A DNA stretch of 64,000 nt, taken from Streptomyces caelestis (lineage in GTDB: Bacteria > Actinomycetota > Actinomycetes > Streptomycetales > Streptomycetaceae). The translations under genes were made by a program, and so were the position numbers. The DNA is taken from assembly GCF_014205255.1 (NCBI RefSeq), contig NZ_JACHNE010000001.1, positions 5,828,001-5,892,000 on the forward strand, read 5' to 3'. Below are positions 25,116 to 32,767 of the stretch, piece after piece (position 1 is the first letter of the stretch; every line of letters begins with the position of its first letter). The notes under the pieces are model-generated. The model did not search any database. It was not told the DNA's origin and saw nothing but the letters and a program-made list of their open reading frames with translations.

Positions 25116-25739
25116 GGTGGGTTCCTCCGGCGGATGGGTGGAGTTGCCGATGGGGCGGGCGCTGCCGATGGGTTCGGCAGTGCCGTGGACTGCCGGCGGT
25201 GCCGGCAGTGCCGTGGGTCGACGAGGACACACGTCTTCGAGTGTCGCGACCTCGTGTGATTACGGCATCTTGCCATTCGGACTGCGCCATTCTGGGGGCC
25301 AGCCATGTCAAAATCGGATAACGGGCGACCCCCGAACCGCACCACTCCGGTACATCACGGCCGGACCTTCTGCGGGAATCACTCCTTCCGGCCGGAAGAT
25401 CTTCGGTATGTCCCGGGAATCCGATACGAGGCCCGGGTCCTTTACCAACACTTGAGTGGTTCTCAATGGTTTGTCCAGACCTTGTCCCGATATTGGGCGA
25501 ATAGTCGGGACGTCCGTGTGTGACCTTCGCGTTATGGACTCGTCGTCGGCGCGGTCCGTCCGGTAAGAAGGTTCTTTACACCCCTCATCCGGGGCTCAGG
25601 GCGCGTGTGCGGCGCGCCCATCGCGTATGCGCCCGTACGTATCACGTACACAGCACGACCACGGCCGTACGCGGTCCCGCCCACGCCTCACCAGGAGTGG
25701 CCACCCTCAAACCAATGAAGATTTAAGGGGTAAAACGAA
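25116..25739. other. long divergent intergenic region, no gene supported
   Basis: 624 bp between the ABC importer and malic enzyme genes, which diverge. It is less GC-rich than coding DNA. A TTGACA hexamer lies on the minus strand at 25306-25311 (facing the importer) without a matching -10. An inverted repeat TTGAG-TGGTT-CTCAA lies at 25452-25466. A 72-codon plus-strand frame at 25305-25523 lacks the usual third-position bias and was not called. Confidence 0.5.
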
Positions 25740-26972
<1,233 letters not shown>

Positions 26973-27002
26973 CGCGGTAGCGCGGTGCGCTGTGATGTGA
27001 GG

Positions 27003-27031
27003 GGCCCCGCCCGGGTGGGCGGGGCCTTTTT
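27003..27031 (+). terminator. canonical terminator after malic enzyme
   Basis: GGCCCCGCCC, loop GGGT, GGGCGGGGCC followed by TTTTT. It lies 30 bp after the stop codon, and is one of the few T-tailed terminators in the window. Confidence 0.92.
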
Positions 27032-27065
27032 ACGTCAGGATGCGGCTGTTCGGGTGGTGTGGGGT

Positions 27066-27249
27066 GCCTGCGGCGGCCTGTGGCTGCTTCGGTGGGGGTG
27101 CGCGTAGCGCCTACCGGGGTGCGGGGGGGTCGGGGCCGCGCCGGGGGGTGTCCGTCCTCGGAACGGCGCGATGGGCTTGCGAACCGACTCACTGTCCGTT
27201 GACGCGCCAACCGCTGCGGGCGGACACCCCCCGACACGTCCCCTTCTCG
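27066..27249 (+). repeat. dispersed intergenic repeat, copy A
   Basis: About 184 bp that recur in the same orientation at 53541-53719 with roughly 80% identity. The best-conserved blocks are CTTCGGTGGGGGTGCGCGTA, CCTCGGAACGGCGCGATGGG, CGCCAACCGC and CCGACACGTCCCCTTCTCG. A perfect 12-bp inverted repeat encloses the core: GGGGGGTGTCCG at 27143-27154 and CGGACACCCCCC at 27221-27232, with GGCGCG/CGCGCC nested inside. It lies between the malic enzyme terminator and the next gene; nothing else is visible up to 27467. Frames through it are considered accidental. Confidence 0.75.
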
Positions 27250-27467
27250 GCATGGTCGGCTGTGCGTCCGCTCAGCTGCGGGCGCCTTCCGTCCAGCTGC
27301 CGCTGGCCGCCGCTGCGGGCCGCCGTTCCCGCATGGCTGCGGGCAGTCGTGCCGCTGGGGCGGCCCGGGTGGGCGCAGCGGCACCCACTCCGTGAGCCTG
27401 GCAAGAGGGTGTGTCTCACACGGGCCGGTGGTTCCCCGGGTTCGTTCGGGGACCTATCGTCAAGGTC

Positions 27468-28433
27468 ATGTTCGCTGTCTACGCCGCCCGAATCGACCGC
27501 GACCAGCCACTGGCCGGCCTGGAGTTGGGAGAGCGTCCGGCTCCCGAGGCCCGCCCCGGCTGGAGCACCGTCACGGTCAAGGCCGCCTCCCTCAACCATC
27601 ACGACCTGTGGTCCCTGCGCGGCGTCGGCCTCGCAGAGGACAAGCTGCCGATGATCCTCGGCTGTGACGCCGCCGGCGTCGACGAGGACGGCAACGAGGT
27701 CGTCCTGCACTCCGTGATCGGACAGAGCGGGCACGGGGTCGGCCCGAAGGAGCCCCGCTCCATCCTCACCGAGCGCTACCAGGGCACGTTCGCCGAGCAG
27801 GTCGCCGTGCCGACCTGGAACATCCTGCCCAAGCCCAAGGAGCTCTCCTTCGAGGAGGCCGCCTGTCTGCCCACGGCATGGCTGACCGCGTACCGGATGC
27901 TGTTCACCAACGCGGGCGTGCGGCCCGGCGACTCCGTGCTCGTGCAGGGAGCCGGGGGCGGTGTCGCCACGGCCGCCATCGTGCTGGGGAAGGCCGCCGG
28001 ACTCCGGGTCTTCGCCACGAGCCGGGACGAGGCCAAGCGGAAGCGGGCCGTGGAGCTGGGAGCCGTGGAGGCCCTGGAGTCGGGGGCGCGGCTGCCGCAG
28101 CGGGTCGACGCCGTGATCGAGACCGTAGGGGCCGCCACCTGGTCGCACTCAGTGAAGTCGCTGAAGCCCGGTGGCACGCTGGTGATTTCCGGCGCCACCA
28201 GTGGTGACCGGCCCTCGCACGCCGAACTGACCCGGATCTTCTTCCTGGAGCTCAAGGTCGTCGGGTCGACGATGGGCACCAAGGACGAGCTGGAGGACCT
28301 GCTCGCGTTCTGTGCCGCCACCGGTGTGCGGCCGGTCATCGACGACGTACTGCCCATGGACCGTGCCCGGGAGGGCTTCGAACGGCTGGCCTCGGGTGAG
28401 CAGTTCGGGAAGGTCGTGCTCACCAATCCCTAG
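27468..28433 (+). CDS. zinc-type alcohol dehydrogenase/quinone reductase family protein
   Basis: A 321-residue medium-chain dehydrogenase. KAASLNHHDLWSLRGVG and LGCDAAGVDEDGNEV form the GroES-like half; VLVQGAGGGVATAAIVLGKA is the nucleotide-binding loop (GxGGVxxA type). The usual structural-zinc cysteine cluster is absent, which fits the quinone oxidoreductase branch and NADPH use. The substrate is unknown. ATG 27468 begins MFAVYAARID, a typical family start. A hairpin terminator follows the gene. Confidence 0.88.
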   Translation: MFAVYAARIDRDQPLAGLELGERPAPEARPGWSTVTVKAASLNHHDLWSLRGVGLAEDKLPMILGCDAAGVDEDGNEVVLHSVIGQSGHGVGPKEPRSILTERYQGTFAEQVAVPTWNILPKPKELSFEEAACLPTAWLTAYRMLFTNAGVRPGDSVLVQGAGGGVATAAIVLGKAAGLRVFATSRDEAKRKRAVELGAVEALESGARLPQRVDAVIETVGAATWSHSVKSLKPGGTLVISGATSGDRPSHAELTRIFFLELKVVGSTMGTKDELEDLLAFCAATGVRPVIDDVLPMDRAREGFERLASGEQFGKVVLTNP

Positions 28434-28451
28434 CCCCTGCGGAATGCGCTG

Positions 28452-28479
28452 ACGGCCGGTCCGGGTTCGGGCCGGCCGT
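28452..28479 (+). terminator. hairpin after the dehydrogenase gene
   Basis: ACGGCCGG (28452-28459) pairs with CCGGCCGT (28472-28479) across a 12-nt loop and is followed by TTGGTTTG. It lies between the dehydrogenase stop and the twin operators of the HTH gene. Confidence 0.7.
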
Positions 28480-28486
28480 TTGGTTT

Positions 28487-28529
28487 GTCAACTGGAGTTG
28501 ACGAGAGTGTGGTGTCAACGTAAGTTGAC
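28487..28529 (+). promoter_or_regulatory. twin palindromic operators overlapping a promoter
   Basis: GTCAACTGGAGTTGAC (28487-28502) is a perfect 7-2-7 palindrome. GTCAACGTAAGTTGAC (28514-28529) is a second copy with one change, 27 bp away. They sit on a promoter made of TTGACG (28498-28503), 17 bp, TAAGTT (28521-28526). Transcription would start at about 28533, the A of the HTH gene's ATG, so the mRNA is probably leaderless. A repressor on either palindrome would cover the -35 or -10; the HTH protein itself is the obvious candidate. Confidence 0.8.
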
Positions 28530-28532
28530 GTC

Positions 28533-28742
28533 ATGACCGAAGCAACCGATCTGGCCGAGCGTGCGGGCGACCGTGATCCACGGGTCGGCCTGCGCGCCGT
28601 CGCCGCCCTGCGCAGGCTGCTGGAGCAGCTGGAAGCCGTACAGGTGCGCAACGCGCGCAACCAGGGCTGGTCGTGGCAGGAGATCGCCACCGAACTCGGT
28701 GTGAGCAGGCAGGCCGTGCACAAGAAGTACGGGAGGCATTGA
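28533..28742 (+). CDS. small helix-turn-helix protein, likely autoregulator
   Basis: 69 residues. The second half is a clear helix-turn-helix: WSWQEIATELGVSRQAVHKK with the Gly-Val-Ser turn; the first half (RAVAALRRLLEQLEAVQVRN) is an amphipathic helix suited to dimerisation. No ribosome-binding site precedes the ATG, and promoter geometry suggests a leaderless transcript. Its stop overlaps the next gene's ATG (TGATG), so the two proteins are translationally coupled. The twin GTCAACT palindromes directly upstream are probably its operators. Confidence 0.85.
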   Translation: MTEATDLAERAGDRDPRVGLRAVAALRRLLEQLEAVQVRNARNQGWSWQEIATELGVSRQAVHKKYGRH

Positions 28743-29317
28743 TGTTCGAGCGGTTCACGAAGGACGCCCGGAGTGTGGTCAAGGGCGCGTTCGCGTACGT
28801 GGAGGGCGGTGGCGGCGGGCAGGTCGTGGAGCCGGAGCATCTGCTGCTCGCGCTGCTCGCGCTGCTCGACCGGGAGGGCAGTCGTGGCTCGTTCGCGCTC
28901 GCCGCTCTCGGGCTCGGTGAGCGGAGGGAGTCCGTGCGGCAGGCGCTGGGTGCGGCGCGGCGGCGGGCCGGGCTGTCGCAGGCCGAGACCGACGCGCTCG
29001 CCGGTCTCGGGATCGACGTGGAGGAGATCGTCGCCCGGGTGGAGGAGGTGCACGGGGTCGGCGCCATGGCCGGTGACCGGAAGGGCAGGGCGTGGTGGTC
29101 GGGGCGGGCCTCCTTCGGGCGCGGCGCCAAGGACGTGCTGGAGCACTCCTTGCGCGTCGCTCTCGCCCAGCGGGACCGGCACATCGGCGACGAGCACATT
29201 CTGCTGGCCCTGACCATACGCCCCGGTGTTCCGGCCGAGGTCCTCGCCGACCACGGGGTGACGTACGAGTCCCTGGTACGGGTGCTGTACGGGGGCGGCG
29301 AGGCCAAGGCCGGGTGA
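28742..29317 (+). CDS. stand-alone Clp N-terminal domain protein
   Basis: A 191-residue protein with two ClpA/ClpC-type N-domain repeats and no AAA+ or peptidase part. The first motif is MFERFTKDARSVVKGAFAYV, then VEPEHLLLALLALLDREG; the second is VLEHSLRVALAQRDRHIGDE, then HILLALTIRP. In ClpC this domain binds adaptors and substrates. A free copy could act as an adaptor, decoy or inhibitor for ClpC, or as a ligand-sensing partner of the HTH protein encoded just upstream; this is inference. The pair recurs in streptomycetes. Confidence 0.88.
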   Translation: MFERFTKDARSVVKGAFAYVEGGGGGQVVEPEHLLLALLALLDREGSRGSFALAALGLGERRESVRQALGAARRRAGLSQAETDALAGLGIDVEEIVARVEEVHGVGAMAGDRKGRAWWSGRASFGRGAKDVLEHSLRVALAQRDRHIGDEHILLALTIRPGVPAEVLADHGVTYESLVRVLYGGGEAKAG

Positions 29318-29336
29318 CGGGCGGGACCCCGGCCGC

Positions 29337-30410
29337 TTACTTTTGCGGGGTGCGCAGCAGCGCTCCTATGTGGGCTGCCGCCGTCGACAGGTGGCGGCGG
29401 GCGTCGCGCAGTTGGTCGGGGGTGACGCCGTGGTCGTGGGCCGCGTCGCGGATGTCGTCCCGGAAGCGGTCGAGCAGGCGGTCCAGGTCGCGGGCGGGGT
29501 CGCCGGTGGAGTCCGTGGCGTCCTCGTGGGCCCAGGCGGGTTCGTAGGCGGCCGGGAAGTCCTCGGCGGGCCGTGAGGGCGCCGGCTGTGAGGCAGGCGT
29601 GCCGGTGCCGGTGCCGGTGCCTGTGCCGGGCCAGTCGAAGCCGAAGTCCTTGCCGTAGTCCTTGCCGAACTCGCCGGCCTCCTTGGCCAGTTCGCTCAGG
29701 CCCTCGCGCAGCCCCGTGGGCCAGTCGCCGCGGGCGAAGTGGTCCTGGACCTGCTCCTGGACCCGGCGGGCGATGCGCTGCACCTGCTCCTGGGCCTGGG
29801 CGCGGGCCTGTTCCTGGGCCTCCTTCGCCTGGCGGCGGGCGCGCTGGGCGTCCTCGCGGGCGCGGCGGCTCTCGTCCTTGGCGCGGCGGGCCTGTTCCTT
29901 CCACTCCTGCCGGGCGCGCCGCATCTCCTCCTTGGCGATGCGCCAGGCGTCCTTGTCGCCGTACTGCCCGAAGTCCCCGGGGGGCGCGTCCTCAGCGCCA
30001 CGGGTCCCGGTGCCGTTCTCCCGGCGGGCCTCCGTCGCGGCGGCGCGCACCTCACGGCGCAGGTCGCCGGCGGCCCCGCGCACGTCGGCGCGGATCTCCG
30101 CGGCCAGTTCCGCGACGGACTCCCGGATCTCCAGCTCGAGGTCGGCCAGTTCGCCGCTGCGGTCGGCCAGTTCCGCGCGGCCCGCGTCCGTGATCGAGTA
30201 CACCTTGCGGCCGCCCTCGGTGGTGTGGGTGACCAGGCCTTCGGCCTCCAGCTTGGCCAGGCGCGGGTAGACCGTGCCCGCCGACGGTGCGTACAACCCC
30301 TGGAAGCGCTCTTCGAGGAGGCGGATCACCTCGTAGCCGTGGCGGGGGGCCTCGTCCAGCAGCTTCAGCAGGTAGAGGCGGAGGCGGCCGTGGGCGAAGA
30401 CGGGGGGCAT
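29337..30410 (-). CDS. PadR-family regulator with long coiled-coil extension
   Basis: 357 residues. Residues about 1-85 are the PadR winged helix (LRLYLLKLLDEAPRHGYEVI, LYAPSAGTVYPRLAKLEAEG, KVYSITDAGRAEL). About 90-235 form a very charged Arg/Glu/Ala/Gln helix (RRARQEWKEQARRAKDESRR), probably a long coiled coil. A (GT)n stretch follows, encoded by repeated GGTGCC triplet pairs on the plus strand, then a short helical C-terminus. Ordinary PadR proteins have about 180 residues, so the extension is unusual. It is cotranscribed with the DUF4097 gene upstream (1-nt gap). A palindrome before that gene is the likely operator. Confidence 0.87.
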   Translation of the reverse strand: MPPVFAHGRLRLYLLKLLDEAPRHGYEVIRLLEERFQGLYAPSAGTVYPRLAKLEAEGLVTHTTEGGRKVYSITDAGRAELADRSGELADLELEIRESVAELAAEIRADVRGAAGDLRREVRAAATEARRENGTGTRGAEDAPPGDFGQYGDKDAWRIAKEEMRRARQEWKEQARRAKDESRRAREDAQRARRQAKEAQEQARAQAQEQVQRIARRVQEQVQDHFARGDWPTGLREGLSELAKEAGEFGKDYGKDFGFDWPGTGTGTGTGTPASQPAPSRPAEDFPAAYEPAWAHEDATDSTGDPARDLDRLLDRFRDDIRDAAHDHGVTPDQLRDARRHLSTAAAHIGALLRTPQK

Positions 30411-30411
30411 G

Positions 30412-31419
30412 TCAGAGCACCTTCTTGTCGGTCGTGCCGTCGGCCGGGACGTCGGCGTCGGCGGCGCCCCGGTCGGAGACGGAATTGTCTCCCGACCGGG
30501 TCTGCGGGTCGGCCTGCGGGTCGGCCTGCGGGTCGGCCTGCCGGTCATCCTGCGAGCCGGCCGGCGAGCTGCCGCTGCCGGGCCGGGTGTCCCATGGCTC
30601 CTCGGGCTCGTCCTCCCTGGCGGGGCGGCGCAGCAGCGCGATCGAACCGGAGACCGTGGTGGCCCGCAGCTTGCCGTTGCCCGCGCCCAGGCGGCCCGTG
30701 ATCTTGTGGGCGCCCCACTGGCCGTGCACCCGTAGATCATCGAAGGCGTTGGAGACCGCGCCGCTCGCCGTGTTGGCCTCGACCTCCGCGTCCGCCGGGT
30801 CCGGCAGCCGGATCGCGATCTCGCCCGAGACGCTGGTCAGCCGCACGTCCGTCGGACCGCCCGGGTCGAGGTCGACGATCATGGAGCCGCTGACCGAATC
30901 GGCCCGCACGGACGAGCCGGAGCCCTCGACCACCGTGAGGTCACCCGAGACGGAGTTGAACCGCAGGTCGCCGGTCACGTCCTGGGCCTCCACGCTCCCG
31001 GAGACCGTGTCGGCGCGGACCGGGCCGGAGAGGCCCACGAGGGTCGTGTCGCCCGTGACGCCCTTCACCGCCGACGGTCCCTCGATCCCGGAGATGACGG
31101 CTGCGGCGCCGACCACCCCCACCTCCACCCGGGTGGAGGTGGGGACGGCCAGGGAGACCACCGCGCTGCGGCGCCAGCCCTTGCGGTCCAGCCACTTGAG
31201 GAACCCCTTCCAGGGCAGGTCCTCGTAGGCCACCGTGAGCGAGCCGTCCCGCAGGGTCACCACCAGGGGCGGTCCCTCGATCTCGGAGATCTCCAGGCGG
31301 GCGGAACCTTCGTCCGTGCCCACCACGTTCACCGTTCCGTTGACGAGGCGCACGTGAAGCTCGCTCACGGGCTCGTCGAAGGTGAGTTTCCTCGGCTCCG
31401 CGACAGACCACTCGGACAT
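30412..31419 (-). CDS. DUF4097 family beta-helical protein
   Basis: 335 residues from ATG 31419, which has a GGGAGG site eight bases upstream; an in-frame ATG at 31437 has none. The central part repeats a strand pattern (GDLRFNSVSGDLTVVEGSGS, SGSMIVDLDPGGPTDVRLTS, VSGEIAIRLPDPADAEVEAN) typical of the DUF4097 right-handed beta-helix. The tail is disordered and contains a triple QADPQADPQADPQ repeat made by three near-identical 12-bp units. No signal peptide is seen. DUF4097 proteins often accompany PadR regulators and envelope-stress systems; the molecular role is unknown. Confidence 0.85.
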   Translation of the reverse strand: MSEWSVAEPRKLTFDEPVSELHVRLVNGTVNVVGTDEGSARLEISEIEGPPLVVTLRDGSLTVAYEDLPWKGFLKWLDRKGWRRSAVVSLAVPTSTRVEVGVVGAAAVISGIEGPSAVKGVTGDTTLVGLSGPVRADTVSGSVEAQDVTGDLRFNSVSGDLTVVEGSGSSVRADSVSGSMIVDLDPGGPTDVRLTSVSGEIAIRLPDPADAEVEANTASGAVSNAFDDLRVHGQWGAHKITGRLGAGNGKLRATTVSGSIALLRRPAREDEPEEPWDTRPGSGSSPAGSQDDRQADPQADPQADPQTRSGDNSVSDRGAADADVPADGTTDKKVL

Positions 31420-31437
31420 GGGCAGACCTCCCGACAT

Positions 31438-31480
31438 GACGCGCCATATCGCGTCTCCTGTCAGTTCACGATATATCGTG
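31438..31480. promoter_or_regulatory. PadR-type operator palindromes upstream of the DUF4097/PadR operon
   Basis: CACGATATATCGTG (31467-31480) is a perfect 14-bp palindrome with the AT-rich core usual for PadR sites. GACGCG-CCATAT-CGCGTC (31438-31455) is a second inverted repeat sharing the ATATCG word. Both lie just upstream of the operon's first start, so autoregulation by the encoded PadR protein is the simplest reading. Confidence 0.75.
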
Positions 31481-31560
31481 GCCGAGGAAAGTCAAGACAC
31501 CCATTTCGGGGACGTCGAGGCGCATAAAAGTAATCAAAGACGGATGAATCGCCCTACCGT

Positions 31561-32403
31561 GTGACCATGCCGACGGAAGCCGACCGCACCGGTCCAGCCG
31601 CCGGGGCGCTGCTGTTGTGCCGGGCGGTGCCCGGATCCGTCGCCCCCGTCGCCCACCTGCTGCGGGAACGGATGCAGCTCACCCGGGCGGGCGACGCATG
31701 GAGTGTCCTCGTCCCCGAGGGCGGGCCCTGGCGGGAGGCCGGCGAGCCCGTCGACCGTGTGGTCACCGGCTGGGCCACGGCCCTCGCCGTCGGCGCGCCC
31801 TGGCCCGTTCTCGCCCTGTGGTGGGACGCCGATCACGCGGGCTTCACACTCGCGTCCGGCTTCCGCCGCCCGGTCGGCTTCGTCTGGCTCACGAGCGGCG
31901 TCCCGGTGGGGGAGGAGGAGGCGATGCGCACCTTCGCCGCGCGCGTGGGCCTCGACCCCGTCCTGGACCTCCAGGCCCTCGACCAGCTGACGAAGACCGA
32001 CTCCGCCGCCGACGCCCGTACCCGTCTGCGCGGTCTGCTGGCGGTCCTCGCGCGCGTGGGCGTCTCCCTGCCCCCCGAACTCACCCCTGGCCAACCCGCC
32101 GACCGCCTCCGGGACGCCGCCGCCCTCCAGCCGGACAGTCTCCCGGTCGAATGGCCGGGCTGGCGCGAGGCGGTCGCGGAACGCGACACCGTCGACCACA
32201 GCCGCCTGGGGCCCTGGATGCCCTGGAGCGGCGACCCCCGGGCCCGCGCCCTGGCCCTCGCCCAGGTGGCGGCGGGCGTCCCGCTCATCACCTGGGGGCT
32301 ACGGCGTCCCAGCGGAGGCTGGGGCTGGGCCACGGCCGGAGCGCTGCTCCTGGCTCATGGCGCACTGGGGCTGGCGTACGACGTCACGCACCCGCGCGAC
32401 TGA
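31561..32403 (+). CDS. hypothetical protein, conserved in actinobacteria
   Basis: 280 residues from GTG 31561, or 278 from ATG 31567. Mostly soluble alpha/beta character in the first 200 residues (TGWATALAVGAPWPVLALWW, GFTLASGFRRPVGFVWLTSG), then PWMPWSGDPRARALALAQVA and two weak hydrophobic segments at the C-terminus (about 235-272), which may anchor it. No domain was recognised. There is no ribosome-binding site, so it may be leaderless. The end of the gene, including its stop, is echoed by a similar 20-mer 38 bp downstream. Confidence 0.7.
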   Translation: MTMPTEADRTGPAAGALLLCRAVPGSVAPVAHLLRERMQLTRAGDAWSVLVPEGGPWREAGEPVDRVVTGWATALAVGAPWPVLALWWDADHAGFTLASGFRRPVGFVWLTSGVPVGEEEAMRTFAARVGLDPVLDLQALDQLTKTDSAADARTRLRGLLAVLARVGVSLPPELTPGQPADRLRDAAALQPDSLPVEWPGWREAVAERDTVDHSRLGPWMPWSGDPRARALALAQVAAGVPLITWGLRRPSGGWGWATAGALLLAHGALGLAYDVTHPRD

Positions 32404-32500
32404 TCGCCGGACGGCGCCGTACCCGGCCCCCAAGCGACTGGTCGCCGGGCGGCACCAGACCGGCCCCGCGCGCACCCCCTGCGCGCCCCTCGCGCGTCCC

Positions 32501-32680
32501 CTACTCGTCGTCCTCGTCGTCCAGCCGCGCCAGCCACGTGGCCAGCCGTTCCACCGGCACCTCGAAGTCGGGGTTGAGATCGACGAACGTCCGCAACTGC
32601 TCGGCCAGCCACTCGAAGGTGACCTCCTCCTCGCCGCGCCGCTTCTCCAGTTCCTCGATGCCACGGTCCGTGAAGTACAT
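32501..32680 (-). CDS. DUF6104 family small acidic protein
   Basis: 59 residues from ATG 32680 (MYFTDRGIEELEKRRGEEEV). It is compact, with two probable helices (EVTFEWLAEQLRTFVDL and VERLATWLARLDDEDDE) and an acidic end. The length and wording match the streptomycete DUF6104 family, whose role is unknown. It lies just downstream of the KGD gene on the same strand but beyond that gene's terminator. Confidence 0.8.
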   Translation of the reverse strand: MYFTDRGIEELEKRRGEEEVTFEWLAEQLRTFVDLNPDFEVPVERLATWLARLDDEDDE

Positions 32681-32709
32681 GGCGTCAAGTTTATGTGGGC
32701 GCAAAACGG

Positions 32710-32744
32710 CCGGGCCGCACCCCCGAAGCGGGGATGCGGCCCGG
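32710..32744 (-). terminator. hairpin terminator of the KGD gene
   Basis: CCGGGCCGCA (32710-32719) pairs with TGCGGCCCGG (32735-32744), and CCCC/GGGG extends the stem inside. It lies 24 bp past the KGD stop. Confidence 0.8.
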
Positions 32745-32767
32745 TCACACAGGACGCGCGAGGGCGA

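Noticed and set aside
25452..25466. TTGAG-TGGTT-CTCAA as a HAIR site
   Set aside because: The half-site spacing is too short for HspR, and the flanking genes are not heat-shock genes.
25305..25523. 72-codon plus-strand frame in the importer/malic enzyme spacer
   Set aside because: Third positions are not GC-biased, no ribosome-binding site or domain is seen.
32396..32453. Direct repeat of a 20-mer at the end of the 31561-32403 gene
   Set aside because: The two copies (32396-32415 and 32434-32453) differ at two places and have no further context; too small to interpret.
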